Assembly (NCBI GenBank): GCA_027627705.1
Contig: CP091242.1
Coordinates: forward strand, 941,765 to 1,005,764
Reading direction: 5' to 3'
Source: Hyphomonadaceae bacterium BL14
GTDB lineage: Bacteria > Pseudomonadota > Alphaproteobacteria > Caulobacterales > Maricaulaceae
DNA: 64,000 bases
Shown here: in pieces, positions 9,009-17,395 of the stretch
Layout: each line of letters begins with the position of its first letter
Numbering within the stretch: the first letter of the stretch is position 1
The notes under the pieces: generated by a model
Told to the model about the DNA's origin: nothing
The model's database searches: none
The model's input: the letters and a program-made list of their open reading frames with translations, nothing else
Translations under genes and position numbers: made by a program

Positions 9009-10226
9009 TTACGCTTTGGCGAAGAAGCTCTTCATGGCGCGCGCCGCCTGACGGATACGCTGCTCGTTCTCCACCAGAGCCAGACGCACATGGGTGTCGC
9101 CGCGCTCGCCAAAGCCCAGACCCGGCGCGACGGCCACATCGGTCTCTTCCAGCAGGCGCTTGGCAAACTCCACCGATCCCATATGGGCGAAGGGCTCCGG
9201 GATCGGCGTCCAGGCAAACATGGTGGCCGGGGGGCTGGGGATGTTGAAACCGACCCGGCCAAAGCTCTCCACCATCACGTCACGGCGTTTGAGATAGGTC
9301 ATGCGTGCCGCCTCCACCCCGTCCTGGGGGCCGTCCAGCGCTGCCACAGCGGCAATCTGGATCGGCGTGAAGGCACCGTAGTCCAGATAAGACTTCACCC
9401 GCTTGAGCGCGTCCACCAGACGCGCCGACCCGGCGGCAAACCCGATACGCCAACCGGGCATGGAATAGGTCTTGGACATGGAGGTAAACTCCACCGCCAC
9501 GTCGCGCGCGCCCTTGACCTGAAGGATGGAGGGCGGCGGCCCGCCATCGAACCAGATATCGGCATAGGCCAGATCAGATATGATCACGAGATTATTGTCG
9601 CGCGCCAGCTTGACCGCCTCTTCATAGAAGTCGAGGCCGACGACCCGCGCCGTGGGATTGGACGGAAAGTTCAGCACCAGGGCCGACGGGGCGGGAATGG
9701 AACGTTTGCACGCCAGCGCCACATCGCGCAGGAACGTCTCCGGATTGTCGAACCCCACCGGGCGCACCGCGGCACCGGCAATGATGAAGCCGAACATGTG
9801 GATGGGATAGGACGGGTCCGGCACCAGGATCACATCGCCGGGCGCGGTAATCGCCTGCGCCAGATTGGCCAGCCCCTCCTTGGAGCCCAGCGTGACGCAA
9901 ACTTCGGTATCGGGATTAAGCGCCACGTTGAACCGGCGGTCGTAATAGCGCGCCAGCGCCCGCCGCAGCGAGGGCAGGCCCTGGCTCGCCGAATAGCGAT
10001 GCGCGCGTGGATCGGCGGCGACTTCCTTGAGCTTGTCGATGACGTGCTGGGCCGGCGGCAGGTCCGGATTGCCCATGCCGAAATCAATGACGTCCCGCCC
10101 CGCCTTGCGGCTGGCGGCTTTCATCCGGTTCACTTCCGCAAACACATAAGGCGGCAGACGCCGCTCCCGGTAAAACACATCAGTCGGGGACGCGGTCATG
10201 GAAAGATCCGGTTGCTGCGCTGCCAC
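9009..10226 (-). CDS. alaC: Class I/II PLP-dependent aminotransferase, AlaC-like
   Basis: This fold-type I aminotransferase of up to 405 residues carries the PLP lysine in SMSKTYSMPGWRIGFA, DPSYPIHMFGF in the substrate region and NFPSNPTA in the PLP-binding region. Overall it resembles E. coli AlaC (glutamate-pyruvate aminotransferase) and the LL-diaminopimelate aminotransferase subgroup. The likely reaction is alanine formation from pyruvate with glutamate as donor. The family is hard to separate by eye, so aspartate or diaminopimelate activity cannot be excluded. The listed start is a GTG; an ATG nine codons inside (10199) is an equally good choice. The gene lies between the NlpC/P60 gene and comEC, all on the minus strand. 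Confidence 0.82.
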   Translation of the reverse strand: MAAQQPDLSMTASPTDVFYRERRLPPYVFAEVNRMKAASRKAGRDVIDFGMGNPDLPPAQHVIDKLKEVAADPRAHRYSASQGLPSLRRALARYYDRRFNVALNPDTEVCVTLGSKEGLANLAQAITAPGDVILVPDPSYPIHMFGFIIAGAAVRPVGFDNPETFLRDVALACKRSIPAPSALVLNFPSNPTARVVGLDFYEEAVKLARDNNLVIISDLAYADIWFDGGPPPSILQVKGARDVAVEFTSMSKTYSMPGWRIGFAAGSARLVDALKRVKSYLDYGAFTPIQIAAVAALDGPQDGVEAARMTYLKRRDVMVESFGRVGFNIPSPPATMFAWTPIPEPFAHMGSVEFAKRLLEETDVAVAPGLGFGERGDTHVRLALVENEQRIRQAARAMKSFFAKA

Positions 10227-10285
10227 ATGGACGCCCAGCTTTCAGCCTCAGCGCCGCGCGCGTCAATGGCGCAATGCGGCGGGGG

Positions 10286-11059
10286 CTACTCATCCCTCGC
10301 CCGGAACACCCCGCTCACCGGGGCGTGCCGGTAGGCGATGCGCATGACCGCGCGCGAGACCGGCTCGGCCACGGTCAGCATGTGGAAAGCGTTGGCGTGA
10401 ATGATCGTGTCCGGCGAGGTGAGAATGCCCACATGGCCCGGCCAGAACATCAGATCGCCGCGCTGCAACCCGCCCAGTTCTTCGTCGATGTCCACCTCGT
10501 CCCAGTGGGTACCGGCCCAGGCTTCCTGATCGCCGCTATCACGCGGGACCAGCACGCCGCAGCGCTCCAGCGCGGTCTGGACAAGGCCTGAGCAATCCAG
10601 CCCCAAACTCTCCTTGCCACCCCATTGATAGGGCGTGCCGACAAAGCGCTCGGCCACTGCGGCAAAGTCGGTTTCATGGGCACCCAGCGGTGCCAGATGG
10701 CTTTCGAAAACCCAGCCAAGGCGTTGTGCTTCAACGAACTTCCCGCTGCGAGATCCGGCGGATAACTTGGCGTTCATGGAGACAAGAAAGCGCGGGGCGG
10801 ACTTCAGATCGGGCTCTGAGAAGACATAGGTGCGCAGCACGGAGACGGTGTGAGTGGGGATCAGCACCGGCGCGGACAAGGCCTCCATGGCGACCCAGCC
10901 GCGATAGCCGTCGAGGCGCGAGACGCCCTCACCCCATCCTGCCTCTTCCCGCTCGACATGAAACACTTCGCCCGCCAGCAGCTGGCTGATCTGCATGGCG
11001 TCGTCTTCGGGCGCCTTGCGGATCGGAGCGACGCCGGCCGTGACCTGGAAATCCGTCAT
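10286..11059 (-). CDS. NlpC/P60 (C40) family peptidase with N-terminal SH3-like domains
   Basis: This 257-residue predicted cell-wall endopeptidase has SH3-like segments at about residues 5-120 (GWGEGVSRLDGYRGWV). The catalytic domain follows, with the nucleophile Cys156 in LDCSGLVQ and His209 in PGHVGIL. The SH3-SH3-NlpC order resembles enzymes that cut gamma-D-glutamyl-diaminopimelate bonds in recycled or mature peptidoglycan. No signal peptide is visible, so it probably acts in the cytosol on muropeptides. The start lies three bases after the stop of the M17 aminopeptidase gene, so the two peptidases are almost certainly co-transcribed and may act in sequence on murein peptides. Confidence 0.88.
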   Translation of the reverse strand: MTDFQVTAGVAPIRKAPEDDAMQISQLLAGEVFHVEREEAGWGEGVSRLDGYRGWVAMEALSAPVLIPTHTVSVLRTYVFSEPDLKSAPRFLVSMNAKLSAGSRSGKFVEAQRLGWVFESHLAPLGAHETDFAAVAERFVGTPYQWGGKESLGLDCSGLVQTALERCGVLVPRDSGDQEAWAGTHWDEVDIDEELGGLQRGDLMFWPGHVGILTSPDTIIHANAFHMLTVAEPVSRAVMRIAYRHAPVSGVFRARDE

Positions 11060-11062
11060 CGC

Positions 11063-12448
11063 CTAACCCTTGTAACGTTGTTTCAGGAAATGCCAGAGCG
11101 CACGGCCACCCAGCAGCTCGCCACCGGCGGGGCGGCCGGGCCGGGCCGACGGGTTCCATCCGAAAATGTCGAAATGCGCCCAGGCGCGCGCCTCGCGGGC
11201 GAAGCGGCGCAGGAACAAGGCCGCCGTCACAGACCCGGCGAACTTGCCGCCCGTATTGGAGAGGTCGGCGATCGAACTGTCGAGCAAGGCGTCATAGCCG
11301 TCCCACAACGGCATCGGCCAGACCGGATCGTCCACGTCCCGCCCGGCGGCCGTCACGGCGTCGCGCACGCCCTCATCGTCGGTGTAGAGCGGCGCCAGTT
11401 CCGGACCCAGCGCCACGCGCGCCGCGCCGGTAAGCGTGGCCATGTCCACCACCAGATCAGGATCAAACTCGACAGCGCGCGTCAGCGCGTCGGCCAGCAC
11501 CAGGCGCCCCTCCGCGTCGGTATTGCCGATCTCCACCGTCAGACCCTGACGCGAACGCAAAATGTCACCAGGACGGAAAGCATTGCCGGAGATGGCGTTT
11601 TCCACCGCCGGGATCAGCACGTGCAGGCGCACCGGCAGGCGCGCATCCATGATCATGGACGCCACGCCCATCACGCTGGCTGCGCCCCCCATATCCTTCT
11701 TCATCAGCAGCATGCCGTCGCCCGGCTTGATATTCAGCCCCCCGGAATCAAAGCACACGCCCTTGCCCACCAGCGCCAGTCGGGGGTGGTTGTCCTCGCC
11801 CCAGTGCAGCTCGATCAGGCGTGGCGCATCGGTGGAGGCCCGCCCAACCGCATGGATCAGCGGATAGTTTTCCACCAGCAGATCGTCGCCGGAAATGACC
11901 GACACGTCCGCCCCGAACCGCGCAGCCAGGCCGCGCACGGCCGCCTCGAGATGGCTGGGCAGCATGTCCCCGGCCGGCGTGTTGATCAGGTCGCGCGTGA
12001 GCATGACGCCCTGCGCCACGCGCATGGCTTCGGCCCGGTCCGCACCCGCCGGCAGGACCAGCCGTGCGGCGGCCCGGCGGGGTGCCTTGTAGCGGGTGAA
12101 CTGGTAACCGCCGAGCGCAAAGGCCGATGCGAACACGGTCGGATCCCACCCTTGAGGCATATTCTCGAACCGCCAGTCGCCTTCGGGCAGGGTCAGCGCC
12201 GCGCCCGCCGGGTCAAACGGGCTCGTGCCGGGCCCGGCACCCACCAGCGCGTCGGCACCCGATCCCGGCGGCAACATCACCACCTGGCCCGGCGCAGCTT
12301 CGAATCCGCAATCAACCGCATGGGCGCGCGCCGGATCCGGCAGGCCGGCCAGCGCGTCGGCCAGCCCGTGCGATGTCACCAATCGCGCCAGCCGCCCCGT
12401 GGCAGAGGCGTCGGCGAACAGGTCCAGGATCTGCGTCATGTCAGGCAT
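11063..12448 (-). CDS. Leucyl aminopeptidase family (M17) metallopeptidase
   Basis: This 461-residue cytosolic aminopeptidase removes N-terminal amino acids from peptides using two metal ions. The C-terminal catalytic domain shows the M17 signature NTDAEGRLVLADAL, the metal- and substrate-binding stretch LVGKGVCFDSGGLNIKPGDG, and KKDMGGAASVMG. The N-terminal domain (about 1-150) is divergent, as usual. The family normally forms hexamers. It is the first gene of a tight minus-strand cluster; the NlpC/P60 gene begins three bases after its stop. The 91-base divergent gap to the TPR gene must hold both promoters and contains a candidate CtrA box. Confidence 0.9.
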   Translation of the reverse strand: MPDMTQILDLFADASATGRLARLVTSHGLADALAGLPDPARAHAVDCGFEAAPGQVVMLPPGSGADALVGAGPGTSPFDPAGAALTLPEGDWRFENMPQGWDPTVFASAFALGGYQFTRYKAPRRAAARLVLPAGADRAEAMRVAQGVMLTRDLINTPAGDMLPSHLEAAVRGLAARFGADVSVISGDDLLVENYPLIHAVGRASTDAPRLIELHWGEDNHPRLALVGKGVCFDSGGLNIKPGDGMLLMKKDMGGAASVMGVASMIMDARLPVRLHVLIPAVENAISGNAFRPGDILRSRQGLTVEIGNTDAEGRLVLADALTRAVEFDPDLVVDMATLTGAARVALGPELAPLYTDDEGVRDAVTAAGRDVDDPVWPMPLWDGYDALLDSSIADLSNTGGKFAGSVTAALFLRRFAREARAWAHFDIFGWNPSARPGRPAGGELLGGRALWHFLKQRYKG

Positions 12449-12474
12449 TCCATATCGGCTGGGGCGCGGCAGTC

Positions 12475-12490
12475 GTTAACCGCTTCTTGA
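12475..12490 (-). promoter_or_regulatory. Candidate CtrA-binding box (one mismatch)
   Basis: On the minus strand the sequence reads TCAA, seven bases, TTAAC, against the CtrA consensus TTAA-N7-TTAAC. It lies in the 91-base divergent gap between the M17 aminopeptidase and the TPR lipoprotein genes. A single near-match in a GC-rich genome is suggestive only. Confidence 0.3.
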
Positions 12491-12539
12491 CCGGCGCGCG
12501 TGAGTACTGGGCAAAGAAGCGCTGGCAAAGAGGTAGAGC

Positions 12540-13361
12540 ATGCGCGCGCCCGTATCCGCAATCGCCCTTGTGAGCCTTGTCCTGACCGGCTGCGGTGCCA
12601 CAACCGGCGGCACCCGCCTGACGCCCCAGGAAGAATCACTTTCACAACAGATGCAGGCGCGCTCACTGGCACCGGCCACCGCCGATGAGCGGGCGGCGAT
12701 CCGCAATCAGGACCTGCTCACCCAGTCGGCCTTCTGGGCCGAGGCCTATCAGATGAACCCGGCAGACCGCGAAGCGGCGCTGGAGCTGGCCACCGTGCTG
12801 CGCCAGCTTGGCGGCGCGGGGCGCGCGGCCGAAGTCGCACGCCAGGCCCTTGCCCTGTATCCCGACGATATGGCCTTGCTCACCCAGTTTGCGCTGGCCC
12901 AGACCGCGTCTGGTCAGGGCACACAGGCGGTGGAATCTTTCAATCGCGTGCTGCAATCACGCCCGAATGACTGGCGGCTTTACAATGCTTATGGCGTGGC
13001 GCTGGAGCAGGCCGGGCGCAGCGAGCGGGCCAGGGCCCTGTTCCTGGAAGCGCTGGCGCTGAGCCCGGGTGAACCGGCAATCCTGACCAATCTGGCCATG
13101 AGCCACATGCTGGCCGGCGATCCCGAAGAGGCCGAGCGCCTGCTGCGCCAGGCGGTTGATCATGACCGTGCCGCGCCGGAAACCCGCCAGAATCTCGCGC
13201 TTGCCCTCGCCCTGCAGGGCCGGTTTGCCGAAGCGGAAAGCATCGCCAGCAGCGATCTGCCCGCGGACATGGTCGCGGCAAACATGGAATTTGTGCGCGA
13301 TCTGATGAGTTCGCCGCGCACCTGGGACCGGCTGCGAGAGGCTGATCTGCGCGGGCGGTAG
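12540..13361 (+). CDS. Tetratricopeptide repeat lipoprotein (TadD-like)
   Basis: This 273-residue protein begins with a lipoprotein signal (SLVLTG followed by Cys18, lipobox LTGC), so it is probably anchored in a membrane facing the periplasm. The rest is a run of TPR helices from about residue 60 to 235, including YPDDMALLTQFALAQ, RPNDWRLYNAYGVALEQAGR and SPGEPAILTNLAMSHMLAGD. This resembles TadD, the periplasmic lipoprotein of tight-adherence pili, but no other tad gene is nearby and TPR proteins are easily confused. The start ATG follows AGAGGTAGAGC at a good ribosome-binding distance. It is transcribed divergently from the M17 gene. Confidence 0.75.
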   Translation: MRAPVSAIALVSLVLTGCGATTGGTRLTPQEESLSQQMQARSLAPATADERAAIRNQDLLTQSAFWAEAYQMNPADREAALELATVLRQLGGAGRAAEVARQALALYPDDMALLTQFALAQTASGQGTQAVESFNRVLQSRPNDWRLYNAYGVALEQAGRSERARALFLEALALSPGEPAILTNLAMSHMLAGDPEEAERLLRQAVDHDRAAPETRQNLALALALQGRFAEAESIASSDLPADMVAANMEFVRDLMSSPRTWDRLREADLRGR

Positions 13362-13383
13362 AGGTCGCCGCACAGCCCGCCCG

Positions 13384-13754
13384 TCACCCGTCCGGACCAT
13401 CAAGCGGCGACATGCACCGCAATAGGCTTCCGTTCGGATCGAGCAGGGCAAACATGCGATGACCTGACGGGTCGTCCCAAGGCGCAGTCAGCCGCGGGAT
13501 TCCTTCGCCCGGGAGGCCGATTTTGGTCCACTCCCGATGCAGCGCATTGGCATCCGAAACCCGCACGCAGGCGCTGAACGCGGATTCGCGCGGGTTCAGA
13601 TCGGGATAGGGAAAAATTCGATCTCGAGCGGGCCTCGGGAGAGAATCATCCAGCCCGCATCTCTGAAATCCACCGCAAAGCCGAGCCTTTCGTAAAACGC
13701 GACGGTCGCTGCAAAATCGATCGCTGGCAGATTGGCGCTAATCCGCTCGGTCAT
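13384..13754 (-). pseudogene. VOC (glyoxalase/bleomycin-resistance-like) protein gene, frameshifted
   Basis: An ATG at 13754, preceded by AGGAGGGGAG, opens a frame reading MTERISANLPAIDFAATVAF and ending at a stop just after EIEFFPIPI (13596). Reading on in the next frame gives YPDLNPRESAFSACVRVSDA and continues to LDPNGSLLRCMSPLDG, stop at 13384. Together the two parts give one VOC-fold protein of about 123 residues of the small bleomycin-resistance-protein type. One base is missing in the run TTTTTCCC near 13605-13612. This is either a true frameshift mutation or a homopolymer sequencing error. The gene follows the DUF502 gene by 49 bases on the same strand. Confidence 0.8.
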
Positions 13755-13803
13755 GGCACTCCCCTCCTGCAGGCCAAGCCGGGCTGCCCCTGACCTAAAC
13801 CGT

Positions 13804-14481
13804 TCAGCTTTTGGCACCCGGCGCTGCATCCTGGGCAAGCGGGTGACCTTGCGGGATCACACCGGCCGGCAGCCGGTCCGGCTGCACGATCCCGAACGAG
13901 ATGATCAGCTTGGCTGCCTCCTCGATGGTCAGGTCCAGCGGCACGGCTTTTGAGCGCGGAACGAACAGCAGGAAGCCGGAGGTCGGGTTGGGCGTGGTTG
14001 GGATGAACACACCGATCACCGGTTCGCCCTGGCCCACCACCTGGCGGATGACGCCCCGCCCTTCCGAGGCCACAAACGCCACGGCATAGCTGCCCGCCAT
14101 GGGGTATTCCACCAGCACCACCTCCTTGAAAGAGTGCTGCTGACCCTGAAACACTGTTTCGATGATCTGTTTCAGCGCGCCGTAAACATTGCGGATAAAG
14201 GGCAATCCGTTGACCAGACGCTCGCCAATGGCGATGACCGTACGGCCCAGAATGTTCGCGGCCAGTGCGCCCAGAAGGGTCAGCGCCAGGATCGCGATCA
14301 GCACGCCCATGCCCGGAATGGCGAAGGGAAGATAGCTTTCCGGATTGTACTGGGCCGGAATAAGCGGCTTGATCGTATTGTCGATGAAACTCACCACGGT
14401 GACGATCAGCCAGACGGTGATCGCCAGCGGCGCGGCCACGGCGACGCCGGTCAGAAAGCGGGTGCGAAGCCAGCGCAGCAC
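13804..14481 (-). CDS. DUF502 family membrane protein
   Basis: This 225-residue protein has two N-terminal transmembrane helices (about 10-32 and 52-78) and then a soluble domain. Family-typical sequence includes RTFLTGVAVAAPLAITVWLI-like residues at the N-terminus, LVNGLPFIRNVYGALKQIIET, and PTTPNPTSGFLLFVP. DUF502 proteins are widespread in proteobacteria and chloroplast-containing plants (COV-like); their biochemical role is unknown. The C-terminal 25 residues are polar and likely disordered. The gene diverges from the DUF3089 gene across a 112-base gap, and the frameshifted VOC gene lies directly downstream. Confidence 0.88.
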   Translation of the reverse strand: MLRWLRTRFLTGVAVAAPLAITVWLIVTVVSFIDNTIKPLIPAQYNPESYLPFAIPGMGVLIAILALTLLGALAANILGRTVIAIGERLVNGLPFIRNVYGALKQIIETVFQGQQHSFKEVVLVEYPMAGSYAVAFVASEGRGVIRQVVGQGEPVIGVFIPTTPNPTSGFLLFVPRSKAVPLDLTIEEAAKLIISFGIVQPDRLPAGVIPQGHPLAQDAAPGAKS

Positions 14482-14593
14482 GGTTCACCAACCTCCAACA
14501 AGAACGCGACTTGCCATGATGATGTGTTTTGAGGCATTGGCCAAATCATGGCTGCACTTGCCCGGCGGGGCTTTGAGGGCTTAGCTGTCTGCC

Positions 14594-15811
14594 ATGATCC
14601 CGGCCCCTTCCATCCCGCTTCTGCGCCGTTGGCTCTGGCGTCTCGTACTGGCCGGGGCGGCGCTGTTCGTTGTGCTGACCCTGATCGCCGCCTGGATCAT
14701 GCGCGAGCAGATTTTCCAAACCTTTCTTGATCCGGGCATTCCGTTCCAGACCTATGAGCGCCCACCCGCGCCGGACTACGCCCTGGCCGAGGCTTGGGCG
14801 GTTCGACCCTCCGCACCACCCGAGGATCCGGACACAGCGGCGGTGTTCTTCGTGCACCCCACCACCTACGAAGGCGGCGCGCACTGGAATGCGCCTTTCG
14901 ACCGGCCGCAGGAGGCTGAGGTCATCGCGCGCTCGGCACTGCCAAACTTTGCCGCCCCGTTTCTGGTCCATGACGCCGCGCTTTACGCCCCGCATTACCG
15001 CCAGGCGGCGCTGTATACGTTCCTCAACAATCGCGAGGACTCCGTACAGGCGCGCCAGCTGGCGTTCGAGGATGTGCGCGCGGCCTTCGACGCCTTTGCG
15101 CGCGAGATCGGGCCCGACCGGCCTTTCATCATTGCGGGCGCCGGACAGGGTGCCAGCCAGGCGCTGGGCGTGCTGATCCATCAGGTGGCACCAAACCCTG
15201 AGCTGCGCGCGCGTCTGGCTGCGGCCTACCTCATGGAAACGGCCGTGCCGCTGGACCTGTTCGCCGGACCGCTGGCAGATGTCCCGCCCTGCCACCGGCC
15301 CGAGGACGTGCGCTGCGTCATCGCATGGGCCGCCGCGCGGTCCAATGAGCGCGGGCGGATTGAAGCCATCACCCAGCGCGCCCGCGCATGGGACGCCAGT
15401 GGCGATCTGGTGCCAGTCACCGGCCGGGCCTTGCTGTGCGTCAATCCTGTGCTTTGGACCACGGCAGAAGATTACGCCCCGGCCCGCCTGCATCGCGGCG
15501 GCGCAGCGGCAGAGGGCCTCGACCTGACCGACACCCCCTCACCCATGGCGGGCCAGACCGGCACCCGGTGCGAGGACGGCGTGCTGATGATCGACCAGCC
15601 GCGCACCCGGGCCCTGCGCCGGGCGGCGCGGGTCGGTGAGGACCGGCGCACGCCTACCTCCAACCTGTTCTACATGGATATCCGCATCGATGCGGAGCGC
15701 CGCCTGGAGACGCTGGCGGGCCTGCTGGCGGAGGAACGCCGATGGGCCCCGCCACTGGAGGACATTGAGGAGATCGACGTGGCCCCGGTTGTGCCGATGC
15801 GCGGCGGCTAG
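14594..15811 (+). CDS. DUF3089 family alpha/beta-hydrolase-like protein, nucleophile missing
   Basis: This 405-residue protein has an N-terminal hydrophobic anchor (about 17-36) and a DUF3089 body with VFFVHPTTYEGGAHWNAPFD, YAPHYRQAALYTFL and FIIAGAGQGASQALG. DUF3089 proteins are predicted alpha/beta hydrolases with a nucleophile elbow of the form AGHSQG. Here the same place (residues 181-186) reads AGAGQG: the histidine is alanine and the serine is Gly184. Enzymatic activity of the usual type therefore looks lost, or another residue such as Ser188 serves. It probably sits in the inner membrane with the domain outside. Its last four bases overlap the convergent ratA-like gene. Confidence 0.8.
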   Translation: MIPAPSIPLLRRWLWRLVLAGAALFVVLTLIAAWIMREQIFQTFLDPGIPFQTYERPPAPDYALAEAWAVRPSAPPEDPDTAAVFFVHPTTYEGGAHWNAPFDRPQEAEVIARSALPNFAAPFLVHDAALYAPHYRQAALYTFLNNREDSVQARQLAFEDVRAAFDAFAREIGPDRPFIIAGAGQGASQALGVLIHQVAPNPELRARLAAAYLMETAVPLDLFAGPLADVPPCHRPEDVRCVIAWAAARSNERGRIEAITQRARAWDASGDLVPVTGRALLCVNPVLWTTAEDYAPARLHRGGAAAEGLDLTDTPSPMAGQTGTRCEDGVLMIDQPRTRALRRAARVGEDRRTPTSNLFYMDIRIDAERRLETLAGLLAEERRWAPPLEDIEEIDVAPVVPMRGG

Positions 15812-16320
15812 CTGCCGGCAGCGCGAAAATCGTTCAGCGCACCGGACAGGGCATAATCGCGCGCGCCGACGGTTTCAAACCGGGTTTCGGCTTCTGTGCG
15901 GAACGCATTGATCAGATAGCGGATCGCGCGCGAGCGATTGGTGTCCACCAGCACCTGCAGGATCGGATTGCGGAAATGATAGCGGATCCAGAAATCCACA
16001 AGCGTCGATCCGTCCTCCAGCGCATGAAACCGCCACTGATTGGCCAGATCATCAAACGGGCCTGAGAGGTATTCCACATCGATCCGGCGCTCGAGGCGCT
16101 TGAGCGATACCCGGGTGGTGAAGCGCTCACGCACAAAGCGGAAGCGCACCCGCGCCTCGGCGTCGAGCTCGCCGACACCGGCGGTCACGTCCTCCCGCAT
16201 CACCCGCATGGCGCTGATCAGGGGGATGAAGCGCGGATAAGCGCGCACATCGCTGACCAGATCGAAGAGATCGTCGGGCCTGTGGCGCAGGCGCAGGCGT
16301 TCGACGTGCTCAGAGGACAC
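15808..16320 (-). CDS. RatA/COQ10-type SRPBCC (START-like) protein
   Basis: This 170-residue protein belongs to the helix-grip family that includes mitochondrial Coq10 and bacterial RatA. Diagnostic segments are PDDLFDLVSDVRAYPRFIPLISAMRV at the N-terminus and NQWRFHALEDGSTLVDFWI in the sheet. Coq10 binds ubiquinone and supports respiration. RatA of E. coli was described as an inhibitor of ribosome subunit joining, but in alphaproteobacteria the Coq10-like role is more plausible. It starts two bases after the lipA stop, so the two form an operon, an arrangement seen in many alphaproteobacteria. The 3' end overlaps the DUF3089 gene by four bases. Confidence 0.85.
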   Translation of the reverse strand: MSSEHVERLRLRHRPDDLFDLVSDVRAYPRFIPLISAMRVMREDVTAGVGELDAEARVRFRFVRERFTTRVSLKRLERRIDVEYLSGPFDDLANQWRFHALEDGSTLVDFWIRYHFRNPILQVLVDTNRSRAIRYLINAFRTEAETRFETVGARDYALSGALNDFRAAGS

Positions 16321-16322
16321 GG

Positions 16323-17291
16323 CTAGACCGCGCGCCCCGAGGCCAGCGCCGCCGCGCGTGCGGCGCGCAGGCGCTGGAAATCCTCTCCGGCATGATAGCT
16401 CGAGCGCGTCAGCGGAGACGCCGACACCATCAGGAAGCCCTTGGCACGCGCGATGGTCTCATAGCCCTTGAACTCGTCCGGTGTCACATAGCGCTCCACC
16501 GCCGCGTGCTTGCGCGTCGGCTGCAGGTACTGGCCGATGGTCAGGAAATCGACACCGGCTGAGCGCATGTCGTCCATAACCTGCATGACCTCTTCCTTCG
16601 TTTCGCCCAAGCCCACCATCAGGCCGGACTTGGTGAACTGGGAAGGATCGCGCTCCTTGACCCGCTCCAGCAGGCGAAGGGAGTGATAATACCGCGCACC
16701 GGGACGGATGGAGAGGTAGAGCCGCGGCACGGTTTCCAGATTGTGGTTGAACACATCCGGGCGCGCATCAATCACCTGTTCGGCTGCGCCGGCCTTGCGC
16801 AGGAAGTCCGGGGTCAGGATCTCGATTGTGGTCTTCGGCGTCGCGGCGCGGATCGCGGCGATGACCTCGGCGAAATGCTGCGCGCCGCCATCGGCCAGAT
16901 CATCGCGGTCCACCGAGGTGATCACCACATGCTCCAGCCCCATGGTGGCAGTCGCCTCGGCGACGCGGCGCGGCTCGTCCGCGTCCAGCGCGGCCGGCAG
17001 GCCGGTCTTCACGTTGCAGAAGCTGCACGCGCGCGTGCACGTGTCGCCCATGATCATGAAAGTGGCATGCTTCTGGGACCAGCACTCGCCAATGTTCGGG
17101 CAGCCCGCCTCCTCGCACACGGTGACGAGGTTGTTGTCCTTCACCAGCTTGCGGGTCTCGGCGAACACGGCGCCCGCAGGCGCGCGCACGCGAATCCAGT
17201 CCGGCTTGCGCAGAACCGGCGTGTCTTCACGCTTCTGCTTTTCCGGATGGCGCTGGGCGCGGGCGGTGCGGGCGTCGATGAGCGTCGTCAT
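16323..17291 (-). CDS. lipA: Lipoyl synthase
   Basis: This 322-residue radical-SAM enzyme inserts two sulfur atoms into octanoyl groups on the E2 subunits of 2-oxoacid dehydrogenases and on GcvH. It has both [4Fe-4S] motifs of the family: the auxiliary-cluster [12 protein letters not shown] and the SAM-cluster [18 protein letters not shown] near the C-terminus carries the conserved RSSY serine that binds the auxiliary cluster. The ATG at 17291 is preferred because homologous sequence begins near it; an upstream in-frame start at 17387 would add a non-conserved extension. The nearby lpdA (E3 subunit) and the SUF operon at 42-49 kb belong to the same functional theme. Confidence 0.95.
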   Translation of the reverse strand: MTTLIDARTARAQRHPEKQKREDTPVLRKPDWIRVRAPAGAVFAETRKLVKDNNLVTVCEEAGCPNIGECWSQKHATFMIMGDTCTRACSFCNVKTGLPAALDADEPRRVAEATATMGLEHVVITSVDRDDLADGGAQHFAEVIAAIRAATPKTTIEILTPDFLRKAGAAEQVIDARPDVFNHNLETVPRLYLSIRPGARYYHSLRLLERVKERDPSQFTKSGLMVGLGETKEEVMQVMDDMRSAGVDFLTIGQYLQPTRKHAAVERYVTPDEFKGYETIARAKGFLMVSASPLTRSSYHAGEDFQRLRAARAAALASGRAV

Positions 17292-17395
17292 GGCGCGCAA
17301 GATGGACCTCGCGCGCGGCAGGTTCAAGCGCGCCCTGCTGAAAAGGCGCGCCGCCGCGCCAACGGGGCGCAGCGGCGCTTGCAACACACGTCAGA

